In this document: in pieces, positions 16,259 to 23,732 of the stretch
How the letters are laid out: each line of letters opens with the position of its first letter
Position numbering within the stretch: position 1 is the first letter of the stretch
Assembly (NCBI GenBank): GCA_030689845.1
Contig: JAUYHV010000018.1
Span: 1 to 23,732 of the forward strand
Direction of reading: 5' to 3'
Origin: Dehalococcoidia bacterium
Lineage (GTDB): Bacteria; Chloroflexota; Dehalococcoidia; JACQUA01
DNA: 23,732 nucleotides
The notes under the pieces: generated by a model
Told to the model about the DNA's origin: nothing
The model's input: only the letters and a program-made list of their open reading frames with translations
The model's database searches: none
Program-made: the position numbers and the translations under genes

Positions 16259-18730
16259 ATGGTAACAGAAAGCGGAATAATTAAACCCATTAACATAGTA
16301 GAGGAGATGAAGAACTCTTACCTCGACTATGCAATGAGTGTCATTGTTTCCCGGGCCTTACCAGACGTTCGCGACGGGTTGAAACCGGTACAGAGACGTA
16401 TTTTATATGCTATAAACGAACTTGGCATAAGGCATAACACTCCATATAAAAAGAGCGCCCGCATAGTTGGAGAAGTGCTTGGAAAATACCATCCCCATGG
16501 TGACTCCCCTGTTTACGAGGCAATGGTCAGGATGGCCCAGCCGTTCTCTTTGCGGTATGAGTTGATAGATGGGCAAGGAAATTTCGGAAGTATTGATAAC
16601 GACCCACCGGCAGCTATGCGTTATACGGAAGCACGCATGTCCGAAATAGCCGGAGAGATGATGGCGGATATTGAAAAAGAGACGGTAAATTTCGTGCCAA
16701 ATTTTGACGGCAGCCTTAAAGAGCCGTCGGTTTTGCCGTCCCGCATGCCAAACCTGTTATTAAACGGCGGCTCCGGTATTGCTGTGGGAATGGCAACAAA
16801 TATTCCACCCAACAATTTGGGTGAGATTTGTGACGGGCTGATTTTACTGATAGATAATCCAGAAGTCACCGTGGAAGAATTAAACGAAATAGTAAAGGGT
16901 CCTGATTTTCCCACCGCAGGCATTATCGTCGGAGTTGAGGGCATAAAGAGCGCTTATGCCACAGGGCGCGGTCGTCTGGTTATCAGGGGCAGGGTGCATT
17001 TCGAAGAAATTGCCAAGGGAAACAGGGAGCAGATTGTAATAACCGAATTGCCTTACCAGGTAAACAAAGCTACCCTGGCTGAGAGAATTGCAGCATTAGT
17101 TAAAGAAAAACGGCTTGAAGGTATCAGCGAAATCCGTGACGAATCAGACCGTGATGGAATCCGCCTTGTTATTGAACTGAGAAAAGAAACTCAGCCTGAG
17201 AAAGTCGTTAATAATCTATATAAATATACGTCTTTACAAACTGTTTTTGCCGTCAATATGCTGGCACTGGTGGACGGGCAGCCCAAGGTAATCAGTTTAA
17301 AAGAAGCTGCGCAACACTATATAGATTTCAGGGTGGTTACCATTGAACGTCGCTCCCGGTTTGATCTGGCCAAAGCAAAAGCGAGGGCACATATCCTGGA
17401 AGGTTTGAGGATTGCCCTGGAAAATTTGGACGAAGTCATAAATACCATCAGGCAGGCGGAAAATGCAGAAGCTGCCCGGACTAACTTAATGAGCCAGTTC
17501 CAGCTTTCGCAGGAGCAGGCCCAGGCTATTCTTGACATGCAATTACGACGGTTAGCGGCACTGGAAAGACAAAAGATTCTGAATGAATATACAGAGGTGT
17601 TAGGCACCATTTCCTATCTGGAAGACCTGTTGGCCAACCCTCGAAAAGTCCTTTACCTGGTAAAAGAAGAAATTGGTGAGATAAAGAAAAAGTATGGGGA
17701 CAAGCGAAGGACAGAGATTTTGCCTGAAGAACTCACGGCTTTCAGCGACGAGGACCTTGTACCTCATCAGACAGTAGTTATCAGCATCAGCAACAAGGGA
17801 TATATAAAACGGGTACCCGTCGACGTGTATAAATCCCAGAAAAGAGGGGGACGGGGGATTATCGGCCATGTCATGCGTGAAGCTGACGGCATCAGGCATT
17901 TGCTCGTTGCAGACACACATGATTCTGTTCTCTACTTCAGCAACATGGGAAAGGTATACATGTTGAAGGTGTATGAAATTCCCGCCGACAGTTCGAGGAC
18001 AGGAAAGGGGACACCAATCACCAACCTGATGCAAATGGATTTTAAAGAGCAGGTTACCACAGTAGTGCGCATAACCAATTTTGACGCAGACCTCTTCATG
18101 GTTTTGGCTACTTCCAAGGGGGAGATCAAAAAAACTGCCTTAAAGAATTTCTCCTCTGTGCGGAGTAACGGTTTGATTGCTATGAACCTTGAAACCGGCG
18201 ATGAGTTGATGGCAGCCAGAATTGCGTCGGAGAAAGATGACGTAATTATGGTGAATGAAAACGGGAGGGCAATTCGATTTTGTGTCGATAATTTAAGACT
18301 TGCGTCCAGGACGAGCGGGGGAGTTAAGGGGATGAAGCTGGCAGACGGCGGACAGGTGGTAGGTGTAGATGTTTGCTACCCTGATAGCTATTTGCTGGTA
18401 TTAACAAAATTAGGTTTTGGCAAGATGAGCCCAACCCGTCTATATCCAGCGCACAAACGGAATGGGTATGGGATGGCTACATTACGGATTAAAGAACACA
18501 TGGGTAAAATAGTCGCGGCAAGGGCTGTCTTCCCAGAACAGGAACTTCTCATTATGTCGGCGGATGGGATAATGATACGGACACGGGTAGGTAACATTAC
18601 TATCAAGAGCAGGAATACCCTGGGTGTACACCTTATGAGGATGGACCCCGAAGATAAAGTGGTGTCGATGGCGATTTTCGACCACAAGGAAGACACCGGA
18701 GAGGAAGCCTCCGATACCAAGAAACCGTAA
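16259..18730 (+). CDS. gyrA: DNA gyrase subunit A
   Basis: GyrA forms the breakage-reunion half of gyrase, which introduces negative supercoils. The 823-residue length is typical. The winged-helix region includes SRALPDVRDGLKPVQRRILY (31-50), and the catalytic tyrosine is Y122 in AMRYTEARM. The quinolone-resistance region reads HPHGDSPVYEAMVRM, with S83 and E87, the usual susceptible Gram-positive state. The C-terminal beta-pinwheel carries the GyrA box QKRGGRG at 527-533, which separates GyrA from ParC. The ATG has GAGGG about 5 nt upstream. gyrB is not in the window. Confidence 0.96.
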   Translation: MVTESGIIKPINIVEEMKNSYLDYAMSVIVSRALPDVRDGLKPVQRRILYAINELGIRHNTPYKKSARIVGEVLGKYHPHGDSPVYEAMVRMAQPFSLRYELIDGQGNFGSIDNDPPAAMRYTEARMSEIAGEMMADIEKETVNFVPNFDGSLKEPSVLPSRMPNLLLNGGSGIAVGMATNIPPNNLGEICDGLILLIDNPEVTVEELNEIVKGPDFPTAGIIVGVEGIKSAYATGRGRLVIRGRVHFEEIAKGNREQIVITELPYQVNKATLAERIAALVKEKRLEGISEIRDESDRDGIRLVIELRKETQPEKVVNNLYKYTSLQTVFAVNMLALVDGQPKVISLKEAAQHYIDFRVVTIERRSRFDLAKAKARAHILEGLRIALENLDEVINTIRQAENAEAARTNLMSQFQLSQEQAQAILDMQLRRLAALERQKILNEYTEVLGTISYLEDLLANPRKVLYLVKEEIGEIKKKYGDKRRTEILPEELTAFSDEDLVPHQTVVISISNKGYIKRVPVDVYKSQKRGGRGIIGHVMREADGIRHLLVADTHDSVLYFSNMGKVYMLKVYEIPADSSRTGKGTPITNLMQMDFKEQVTTVVRITNFDADLFMVLATSKGEIKKTALKNFSSVRSNGLIAMNLETGDELMAARIASEKDDVIMVNENGRAIRFCVDNLRLASRTSGGVKGMKLADGGQVVGVDVCYPDSYLLVLTKLGFGKMSPTRLYPAHKRNGYGMATLRIKEHMGKIVAARAVFPEQELLIMSADGIMIRTRVGNITIKSRNTLGVHLMRMDPEDKVVSMAIFDHKEDTGEEASDTKKP

Positions 18731-18814
18731 ATAACCGGTATACAATTGCGCTCGGGTACTGTTTCATGAAGATGACATTATGGGGTGGGCAGGGGCAGCT
18801 AAACCCAAAATTAA

Positions 18815-18839
18815 ACCGGGCAAAAAAGATGCCGCCGGT
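18815..18839. terminator. Possible terminator between convergent gyrA and gmk
   Basis: An imperfect inverted repeat (ACCGG-GC, 9-nt loop, GC-CG-CCGGT) lies between the two convergent stops. On the minus strand it is followed by TTAATTTT, a weak U-rich tract, so it more likely serves gmk. On the plus strand the tail is AATTTG. The stem is 7 bp with a 2-nt bulge. Confidence 0.35.
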
Positions 18840-18846
18840 AATTTGT

Positions 18847-19422
18847 TCAGAGATACAGGGGTGTTTTTTTAACTCGGCATTTCTCTGCGATTATTACGGC
18901 TTCAAGTTGTTCCAGTAGCTGTTTTACTTTGCCCTCATGGCTAATGGCCATATAATCGAAGATGGGTAAATAGTCCATCTCTTCACGGGCGACTATCAAT
19001 CTTGTTTCAATATCCCCCGCTGTCTCTGTTTTACGCCGGTTCAAGCGGGCCGCCTGCATTTCCGGTGATGGTGGAGAAATGAAAAAGAGAATTGCACCCG
19101 GTACCTTTTCCTTAATCTTTTTTGCGCCCTGGACATCGATTTTAAGCACAATATCCTGTCCGTTAGCCAGTGCCTGCCGGACCTGGTTCCTGGGGACACC
19201 GTAATAATTACCATAAACCTGCGACCACTCCAGCAACTCGTCGTTTTTTATCATATCTAAAAAATCTTTTTGGGAAGTAAACAAGTAGTCAACCCCATCT
19301 TTTTCATTCTCCCGACTTGACCTCGTGGTGAGAGTAACCATGTAGTAAACAGAAGGGAACCGTTTCTTTAAGTGGGAAATTATCAGGTCTTTGCCCACAC
19401 CGGACGGGCCGGAAATTATCAA
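18847..19422 (-). CDS. gmk: Guanylate kinase
   Basis: Gmk phosphorylates GMP to GDP. After the P-loop the family pattern is intact: TTRSSRENEKDGVDYLF (32-48), LLEWSQVYGNYYGVPR (63-78), IDVQGAKKI (94-102) and SPPSPE. Two points are odd. The P-loop reads GPSGVGKDL instead of the usual GPSGVGKGT, so the hydroxyl residue two after the Lys is Leu. The only canonical start codon is a TTG at 19422 right before ISGPSG, with no ribosome binding site at good spacing (GGAG is ~14 nt away). The frame stays open and protein-like upstream to 19509, so translation may begin earlier from a rare codon such as ATT at 19458. It follows remA; rpoZ is not next to it. Confidence 0.85.
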   Translation of the reverse strand: MIISGPSGVGKDLIISHLKKRFPSVYYMVTLTTRSSRENEKDGVDYLFTSQKDFLDMIKNDELLEWSQVYGNYYGVPRNQVRQALANGQDIVLKIDVQGAKKIKEKVPGAILFFISPPSPEMQAARLNRRKTETAGDIETRLIVAREEMDYLPIFDYMAISHEGKVKQLLEQLEAVIIAEKCRVKKTPLYL

Positions 19423-19469
19423 AAAAAGGGGCGAATCTCCGGACTTAGCCTGGGAAATGCCTGACTTTT

Positions 19470-19745
19470 CTATTTTGCCGCCTCGTTTTTTAGTATTTCT
19501 TCCCGCTCAGTCATCACCCTGCCGGCAATGGTTTCGGGAGTCAAAGCTGCAAGGATGATGTGACCGCCTTCGGTAAATATTACTGATTTCGTCCTGCGGC
19601 CGCTGGTCATGTCTATAATAAGTCCGCTGTCTTTTCTTTCCCGAATCATACGCCTGATAGGAGCTGAATTGGGAGAAACAATGGCTATTACCCTGTTAAC
19701 AGCCAGTATATTACCAAAACCTATATGTATGAGTTCTACATTCAT
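19470..19745 (-). CDS. remA: RemA / DUF370 DNA-binding regulator
   Basis: RemA is a small oligomeric DNA-binding protein that activates extracellular-matrix and osmoprotection genes in Bacillus subtilis. The 91-residue protein aligns along its length: IGFGNILAVNRVIAIVSP, SAPIRRMI, then SGRRTKSVI and LTPETIAGR. The basic residues important in B. subtilis, R18, R50 and R51, are all present. The ATG has AAGGGG about 5 nt upstream. It lies 26 nt after aroA and 47 nt before the gmk start, so the four genes tyrA-aroA-remA-gmk probably form one unit. Its targets here are unknown. Confidence 0.92.
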   Translation of the reverse strand: MNVELIHIGFGNILAVNRVIAIVSPNSAPIRRMIRERKDSGLIIDMTSGRRTKSVIFTEGGHIILAALTPETIAGRVMTEREEILKNEAAK

Positions 19746-19771
19746 AGTATCCCCTTGCCTGAATAAATAAG

Positions 19772-21073
19772 TTAAACCGCCTTTTGCAACCTTGTAAGAT
19801 CTTCCCAGAAAGAAGGATATGATACTTCTGCGACCTGGGAATTGTCAATGACTGTTTTATTTGGGGAAACCATACCGGCCACAGCGAGGGTCATCGCCAG
19901 GCGGTGATCGAAGTGGCTGTTGGTAATGCCGCCTTTTAAAGGGCAGGGACCGTTGATAATCATGCCGTCAGGCAATGCCTCGATATTTGCTCCCAGTTTC
20001 GACAGTTCGCTTGTGGTAGTTTCAATCCTGTCGGATTCTTTCGCCCGGAGTTCGCCCGCATCTTTTATTATTGTAGTCCCCCTGGCAAAACAGGCGGCAA
20101 GGGCTATAACGGGTATTTCATCTATCAGGCGGGGTATCATGTCTCCCTCAATCCGGGTGCCCTTCAAATTGCTGGAGGAAACAACTATATCGGCAATAGG
20201 TTCGCCTCCCTCGATGCGCTGGTTAATCAGGTAAAATTTAGCTCCCATATTGGAAAGAACATCCAGGATTCCTGTCCTTGTTGGATTTATACCGCAATTC
20301 AGGATTTTCAGTTCCGCCATGGGATGTATCGATGCGGCCACAAGCCAGTAAGCTGCCGAACTGATATCAGCAGGCACGTTCATGTCAATGGGCTTAAGGT
20401 CATTTGCAATGGGGGTAATATCCAGCGCGTTGTTGTTACGCTTAATTTGCGCTCCCATGTAAGAGAGGAGTTGCTCCGTATGGTCCCTGGAAACGGCTGG
20501 TTCCAGGATTTTGGTAGCGGATCCAGCAAAAAGGGCTGCAAGTATGATGGAAGATTTTACCTGGGCACTGGCTACCGGAAGGCGGTACTCGATACCGCGC
20601 AACATTCCACCCTTGATACTGAGGGGTGCCAGGGTATCGTTATTTCTTCCCCTTATTTCAGCACCCATGAGACTCAGGGGCTCAATTATCCTTTTCATGG
20701 GGCGGGAGCGTAAAGACTCATCTCCTGTGATGACGCTAAAAAACGGCTGTGCCGCAAGCAGTCCTGACATCAGTCTCATGGTAGTACCGCTGTTTCCCGC
20801 ATCAAGGATGTCCGAGGGTTCCCTCAGGGCCGATCTGCCCTTCCCTTCTATTACAACAGTGTTGGGCATATTTTTTACCCCGGTTATTTTCACTCCGAGG
20901 GCTTTCAGACAACTTAGCGTGCTTTTACAATCCTCCCCGGTGCTGAAATTTGAGATGGTTGCTTTGCCCCTGGCAATACTATTAAAAATGGCAGCCCTGT
21001 GGGAAATGGACTTATCTCCTGGAAGGGAAAGTTCGCCTTTTACCGCCCGAGAAAATGAAATAGTTTTTTTCAT
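19772..21073 (-). CDS. aroA: 3-phosphoshikimate 1-carboxyvinyltransferase (EPSP synthase)
   Basis: AroA joins shikimate-3-phosphate and phosphoenolpyruvate, the sixth step of the shikimate pathway. The 433-residue protein has PGDKSISHR (18-26), with K21, S22 and R26 binding substrate, the PEP-site motif LDAGNSGTTMRLMSG (90-104), DESLRSRPM (118-126), and LRAKESDR in the C-terminal half. In the PEP-site motif Leu replaces the Pro of the E. coli NAGTAMRP segment, as in the Bacillus-type (class II-like) enzymes. The ATG lies 1 nt after the tyrA stop; its ribosome binding site is weak, consistent with coupling to tyrA. Confidence 0.95.
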   Translation of the reverse strand: MKKTISFSRAVKGELSLPGDKSISHRAAIFNSIARGKATISNFSTGEDCKSTLSCLKALGVKITGVKNMPNTVVIEGKGRSALREPSDILDAGNSGTTMRLMSGLLAAQPFFSVITGDESLRSRPMKRIIEPLSLMGAEIRGRNNDTLAPLSIKGGMLRGIEYRLPVASAQVKSSIILAALFAGSATKILEPAVSRDHTEQLLSYMGAQIKRNNNALDITPIANDLKPIDMNVPADISSAAYWLVAASIHPMAELKILNCGINPTRTGILDVLSNMGAKFYLINQRIEGGEPIADIVVSSSNLKGTRIEGDMIPRLIDEIPVIALAACFARGTTIIKDAGELRAKESDRIETTTSELSKLGANIEALPDGMIINGPCPLKGGITNSHFDHRLAMTLAVAGMVSPNKTVIDNSQVAEVSYPSFWEDLTRLQKAV

Positions 21074-21074
21074 A

Positions 21075-21929
21075 TTAACGCTTCTGTATCCAGTCCTGCC
21101 GGACCCGGCGCATCTCTGAAAAGAAATTAACCAGGTCTCCGGGGTCGCCCTGTAACAAGGATTTCAGTTTCTGGATCTCCTTAACAAATTCATCCAAACG
21201 GGAGTTAATTTCCTTCTGATTAGTAGCACATATATCCCGGTACATCACGGGGTCTCCCGAAGCCAGACGGGTCATATCCCGGAAACCACTGCTGGCAAAC
21301 TGTGCCATCTCATTCCACGAGTCTGACCCGGCGCAAACCGACATCAGCGCTTCTGATATCAGGAAAGGCAGGTGGGAGATAGCGGCGACTAACTTGTCAT
21401 GCTTCTCCGGAGTAATGATAACAGGTATGGCTCCTATCCCTGTAACAATTTTTTTTAAATACTCGACGGGTTCGTTATCAGATTCAGGTGACGGGGAAAT
21501 ACAATAAACACAATTCCTGAAGAGGTCAGCGTCCGCGCCCCCAATACCGGAAGTCTCTTTTCCCGCCATTGGATGTCCACCCACGAAACTTATGCCGCTG
21601 GGCAGGATGGTTTTTGCCCAGACCATAATTTCAGACTTGGTGCTGGCTGTATCACTTACTATACATTTAGCCGGTAAATGCGGGCCAATCTGCTCCAAAA
21701 TGTCTTTAACCGTCAGGATAGGAGTAGCGATAATAACAAGACCAGCACCGTTTACAGCTTCTTTAATGTCCGATGCAGCCGTGTCAATAGCTGCGATATT
21801 CTTTGCCCGGACTACGGTTTCAGGACTTCTTGAATATCCGGTGACATGGGTATCCGGAATGAATTTCTTAATAGCAAGTCCCAGGGAACCGCCTATGAGA
21901 CCAAGCCCGACTATTGTTACTTTATCCAT
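21075..21929 (-). CDS. tyrA: Prephenate dehydrogenase
   Basis: TyrA oxidatively decarboxylates prephenate to 4-hydroxyphenylpyruvate for tyrosine synthesis. The 284-residue protein has the Rossmann motif GLGLIGGS (8-15), SDTASTKSE (92-100), GGHPMAGKE (117-125), SHLPF with conserved H186, and FASSGFRDMTRLA (211-223). It stops before an ACT domain, so it is the short form without the tyrosine-sensing module seen in some Firmicutes. It could also use arogenate. The ATG follows an in-frame TAG, so it is the only start; the AGGA before it is very close. Products of aroA and tyrA belong to the same aromatic pathway. Confidence 0.92.
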   Translation of the reverse strand: MDKVTIVGLGLIGGSLGLAIKKFIPDTHVTGYSRSPETVVRAKNIAAIDTAASDIKEAVNGAGLVIIATPILTVKDILEQIGPHLPAKCIVSDTASTKSEIMVWAKTILPSGISFVGGHPMAGKETSGIGGADADLFRNCVYCISPSPESDNEPVEYLKKIVTGIGAIPVIITPEKHDKLVAAISHLPFLISEALMSVCAGSDSWNEMAQFASSGFRDMTRLASGDPVMYRDICATNQKEINSRLDEFVKEIQKLKSLLQGDPGDLVNFFSEMRRVRQDWIQKR

Positions 21930-21960
21930 ATCCTGCTATTGATTTTATCTTAAACCGAAC

Positions 21961-21966
21961 TGTCAA
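21961..21966 (-). promoter_or_regulatory. Possible -35 box for tyrA unit
   Basis: The minus strand reads a perfect TTGACA, but the hexamer 17 nt downstream (ATCAAT) is a poor -10, and the nearer TAAAAT is only 13 nt away. A promoter here would give an almost leaderless tyrA mRNA. Confidence 0.25.
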
Positions 21967-21997
21967 AAATGTGAAGCCGCTTTTAACGACGAAAAAG

Positions 21998-22009
21998 CTG
22001 GTTAACCAG
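21998..22009. repeat. 12-bp perfect palindrome CTGGTTAACCAG
   Basis: This palindrome sits between the protease gene stop (22022) and the tyrA promoter candidate. On the minus strand it is followed by CTTTTTC, so it may act as a weak terminator for the protease gene. Its symmetry would also fit an operator dimer site just upstream of tyrA. A 4-bp hairpin stem is too short for a confident terminator. Confidence 0.4.
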
Positions 22010-22021
22010 GGTTGAAAAAGG

Positions 22022-22675
22022 CTAAAACAGGGTTTCCCCCAGGAATAAATTTGAAAACAGGTTCACCGGTAGTCTCAGTATGCCCCAAAACAAACCCAAA
22101 CCTGTGAAGCGGTCTAACATAATAACGATGATTAAAATTGCCGGACCGTAACGCTCAATTCTCGAAATATTGCGGGCCGTTTCTTCAGGAACGATTCCAA
22201 GTAGTATTTTAAACCCGTCAAGGGGGGGTAAAGGCACGAGGTTAAATATTGCAAGAATAATGTTATACAGGACAATGTAATAAAAAAGGTCGGAAAAGGG
22301 TGGTGGAATTGTCCTGGCAAATACGCCAAAAATGGCTGCGCAAAGAAGGTTCGAAACCGGGCCGGCCAGAGAAACCAGGGCCATGCCTGTGCGGGCTCCG
22401 TTCCGAAGGTAATAGGGGTTGACCGGTACCGGTTTGCCCCAGCCGAAACCGGCGATAAAAAGCATTATGGTTCCAAGGGGATCCAGGTGTGCCATTGGAT
22501 TGAGAGACAGCCTGCCGCTTCTTTTTGCAGTGGGGTCGCCAAACGTGTTTGCCATGAACCCGTGGCTGAATTCATGCACAGTTATGGCAACGATAAGAGC
22601 CACGCATGTGCTTATGAGAACCCAGAAGAAAGCAAGTGGGTCCGTCCGTAAAAGACCAAATAAACTAAATAACAT
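22022..22675 (-). CDS. Site-2 protease family zinc metalloprotease (M50)
   Basis: M50 proteases cut substrates within the membrane. The 217-residue protein is almost entirely hydrophobic, with about five or six membrane segments. It carries the zinc-binding HEFSH (34-38), AGPVSNL (104-110) and the second-ligand motif NLVPLPPLDG (145-154, D153). This is the short form without PDZ domain, like YwhC-type proteins; substrates are unknown. The ATG has no clear ribosome binding site, but a strong extended -10 lies about 32 nt upstream. It is transcribed alone or with tyrA-aroA-remA-gmk downstream. Confidence 0.92.
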   Translation of the reverse strand: MLFSLFGLLRTDPLAFFWVLISTCVALIVAITVHEFSHGFMANTFGDPTAKRSGRLSLNPMAHLDPLGTIMLFIAGFGWGKPVPVNPYYLRNGARTGMALVSLAGPVSNLLCAAIFGVFARTIPPPFSDLFYYIVLYNIILAIFNLVPLPPLDGFKILLGIVPEETARNISRIERYGPAILIIVIMLDRFTGLGLFWGILRLPVNLFSNLFLGETLF

Positions 22676-22706
22676 AATTGAATATACGGTGCCCGGTTAA
22701 ACTCAA

Positions 22707-22715
22707 ATTATAGCA
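22707..22715 (-). promoter_or_regulatory. Extended -10 promoter for M50 protease gene
   Basis: The minus strand reads TGCTATAAT, a perfect extended -10 (TGnTATAAT). Transcription would begin near 22700, giving a ~25-nt leader. No good -35 is visible, as is common for extended -10 promoters. Confidence 0.55.
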
Positions 22716-22830
22716 TATTGTGTGCAAAACTCTCTCAATGCCAGTGTGGCCCGGAAAAAAGACACATCTACAGATACGTTTCCGGCCAAATAGGGGCGGT
22801 TTACACCTGACCCTTTAATGAGAAGTTTGA

Positions 22831-23732
22831 TTAATCCTTCAGGTACCTGCGTGCTAATTGAACCAGAAAGTCCGCTTTAAGTTTTAATGAAGCGATATCT
22901 ATTCGTTCATTTACACCGTGGACTGTTTTCCGGAGATCTTGATCAAAACCGGCAACCATCAAGCCCAACCCGTAAGACGGTATACCATGCTGCCTGAGGT
23001 ATCGGGAGTCAGTGGCGCCTGAGGAAAGGCAGGATAGAACGGTATTGTCGCTGCCCGAATCCTTCACAGTCTCAACAATTGTCTTATAAAAGATTGAAGA
23101 CGACGGCGAAAATGTCGGTTGATGATAAAGAGCGATATCGATTTCAATCTGGTCTCCAACGAGGCGGCGGAGTTCACCAAACACAAATTCTTTATTCTGC
23201 CCGGGCAGGACACGTATGTCAACGTCTGCCTCACAGTAGTCGGGTACAATGTTGGTTTTAAGCCCACCGTGAACGGAGTTCGGTGATACGGTCATGCGAG
23301 TAAGCGCATTCAAATAAGCTGAGAAAGCTTTGTCCTGGAAAAGATCAACCGCCTGGTCGACGGTTTCAGGGGTGATGTCCATTTCCAACCCTAATAGTCG
23401 GACGAGTTGTGAAATAAGTTCTTTAATTTCAGGCAATATAAGGATGGGAGGCTTATAGCTGGATAAACGCTCCAGTGCACGGCTCATTTTTACGACGGCG
23501 TTATCCCCCAGGGCGGGAACGGATCCGTGGCAGGACGTGCCTTTTGCTACGAGTCTTGTCCAGCAGGTCCCTTTTTCTCCAACCTGAACAAAGTTAACCT
23601 GCTTACCCCCGATTATAATTGGTTCCTCACCGCCTTCGTTGACTGCGAAATCCGCTTTCAGCAGCTCCTGGTGGTTTTTAAGGAGGAACTGTACCCCAAG
23701 CTCACCCCCGACTTCCTCGTCTGCCGTAGCCG
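22831..23732 (-). CDS. M20 family metallopeptidase/deacylase (5' end beyond window)
   Basis: This is a zinc-dependent hydrolase of the M20 family (ArgE/DapE/carboxypeptidase-like). The frame is open to the right window edge, so the ATG at 23487 is internal and the true start is outside. At the edge the catalytic ATADEEVGG motif appears, then FAVNEGGEE with a metal-ligand Glu, the dimerisation-domain motif GTSCHGSVPALGDNA, and near the end GATDSRYLRQHGIP and the metal-ligand His in VHGVNERI. About 300 codons are visible. The substrate (N-acyl amino acid or dipeptide) cannot be deduced. It lies 155 nt upstream of the protease gene on the same strand. Confidence 0.9.
   Translation of the reverse strand, partial: ATADEEVGGELGVQFLLKNHQELLKADFAVNEGGEEPIIIGGKQVNFVQVGEKGTCWTRLVAKGTSCHGSVPALGDNAVVKMSRALERLSSYKPPILILPEIKELISQLVRLLGLEMDITPETVDQAVDLFQDKAFSAYLNALTRMTVSPNSVHGGLKTNIVPDYCEADVDIRVLPGQNKEFVFGELRRLVGDQIEIDIALYHQPTFSPSSSIFYKTIVETVKDSGSDNTVLSCLSSGATDSRYLRQHGIPSYGLGLMVAGFDQDLRKTVHGVNERIDIASLKLKADFLVQLARRYLKD

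Noticed and set aside
16492..16545. Quinolone-resistance mutation in gyrA
   Set aside because: Positions 83 (Ser) and 87 (Glu) have residues usual in susceptible Gram-positive bacteria.
20511..21119. 202-codon open frame on the + strand
   Set aside because: It lies fully opposite aroA and the end of tyrA, and its content is explained by their codons.
22831..23487. M20 protein starting at the ATG at 23487
   Set aside because: The frame stays open to the window edge and encodes conserved M20 motifs upstream of this Met.

Overview
The window reads as a chromosomal segment of a low-to-mid GC Firmicute, most likely a clostridial/Peptococcaceae-type bacterium. This is inferred from RemA (DUF370) next to gmk, a Bacillus-type leucine dehydrogenase, a NurA-HerA pair, strong AGGAG-type ribosome binding sites and frequent TTG starts. 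I could not run a database search, so the lineage is an inference.

Layout, left to right. (1) 1-575, + strand: the C-terminal end of a type I restriction subunit, HsdR. (2) 687-4666, - strand: leucine dehydrogenase, pabB, pabA, pabC. Each start overlaps the previous stop by 4-8 nt, forming one 4-aminobenzoate (folate) operon led by an amino-acid dehydrogenase. (3) 4816-8278, - strand: nurA, a stand-alone HAS-barrel protein, herA, a compact DNA-end-resection operon. (4) 8619-9653, + strand: an HDAC-superfamily deacetylase, divergent from nurA. (5) 9706-10632, - strand: a CDF metal exporter with an extra Cys-rich tail. (6) 10976-15220, - strand: def, cca, secD, secF, preceded by a terminator-like hairpin inside the def leader. 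(7) 15390-18730, + strand: a TPR protein with an acidic tail, then gyrA. (8) 18847-21929, - strand: tyrA, aroA, remA, gmk. (9) 22022-22675, - strand: an M50 site-2-type protease. (10) 22831 to the right edge, - strand: an M20 metallopeptidase cut by the window.

Most genes are housekeeping: folate, aromatic amino acids, protein export and maturation, tRNA 3' ends, DNA topology and GMP phosphorylation. The least ordinary parts are the NurA/HAS/HerA trio, whose NurA carries a four-cysteine cluster; the apparent attenuator before def; the dehydrogenase at the head of the pab operon; the TPR/acidic protein ahead of gyrA; and gmk, with an unclear start and an atypical P-loop. I saw no tRNA, rRNA, CRISPR array, insertion sequence or phage gene.
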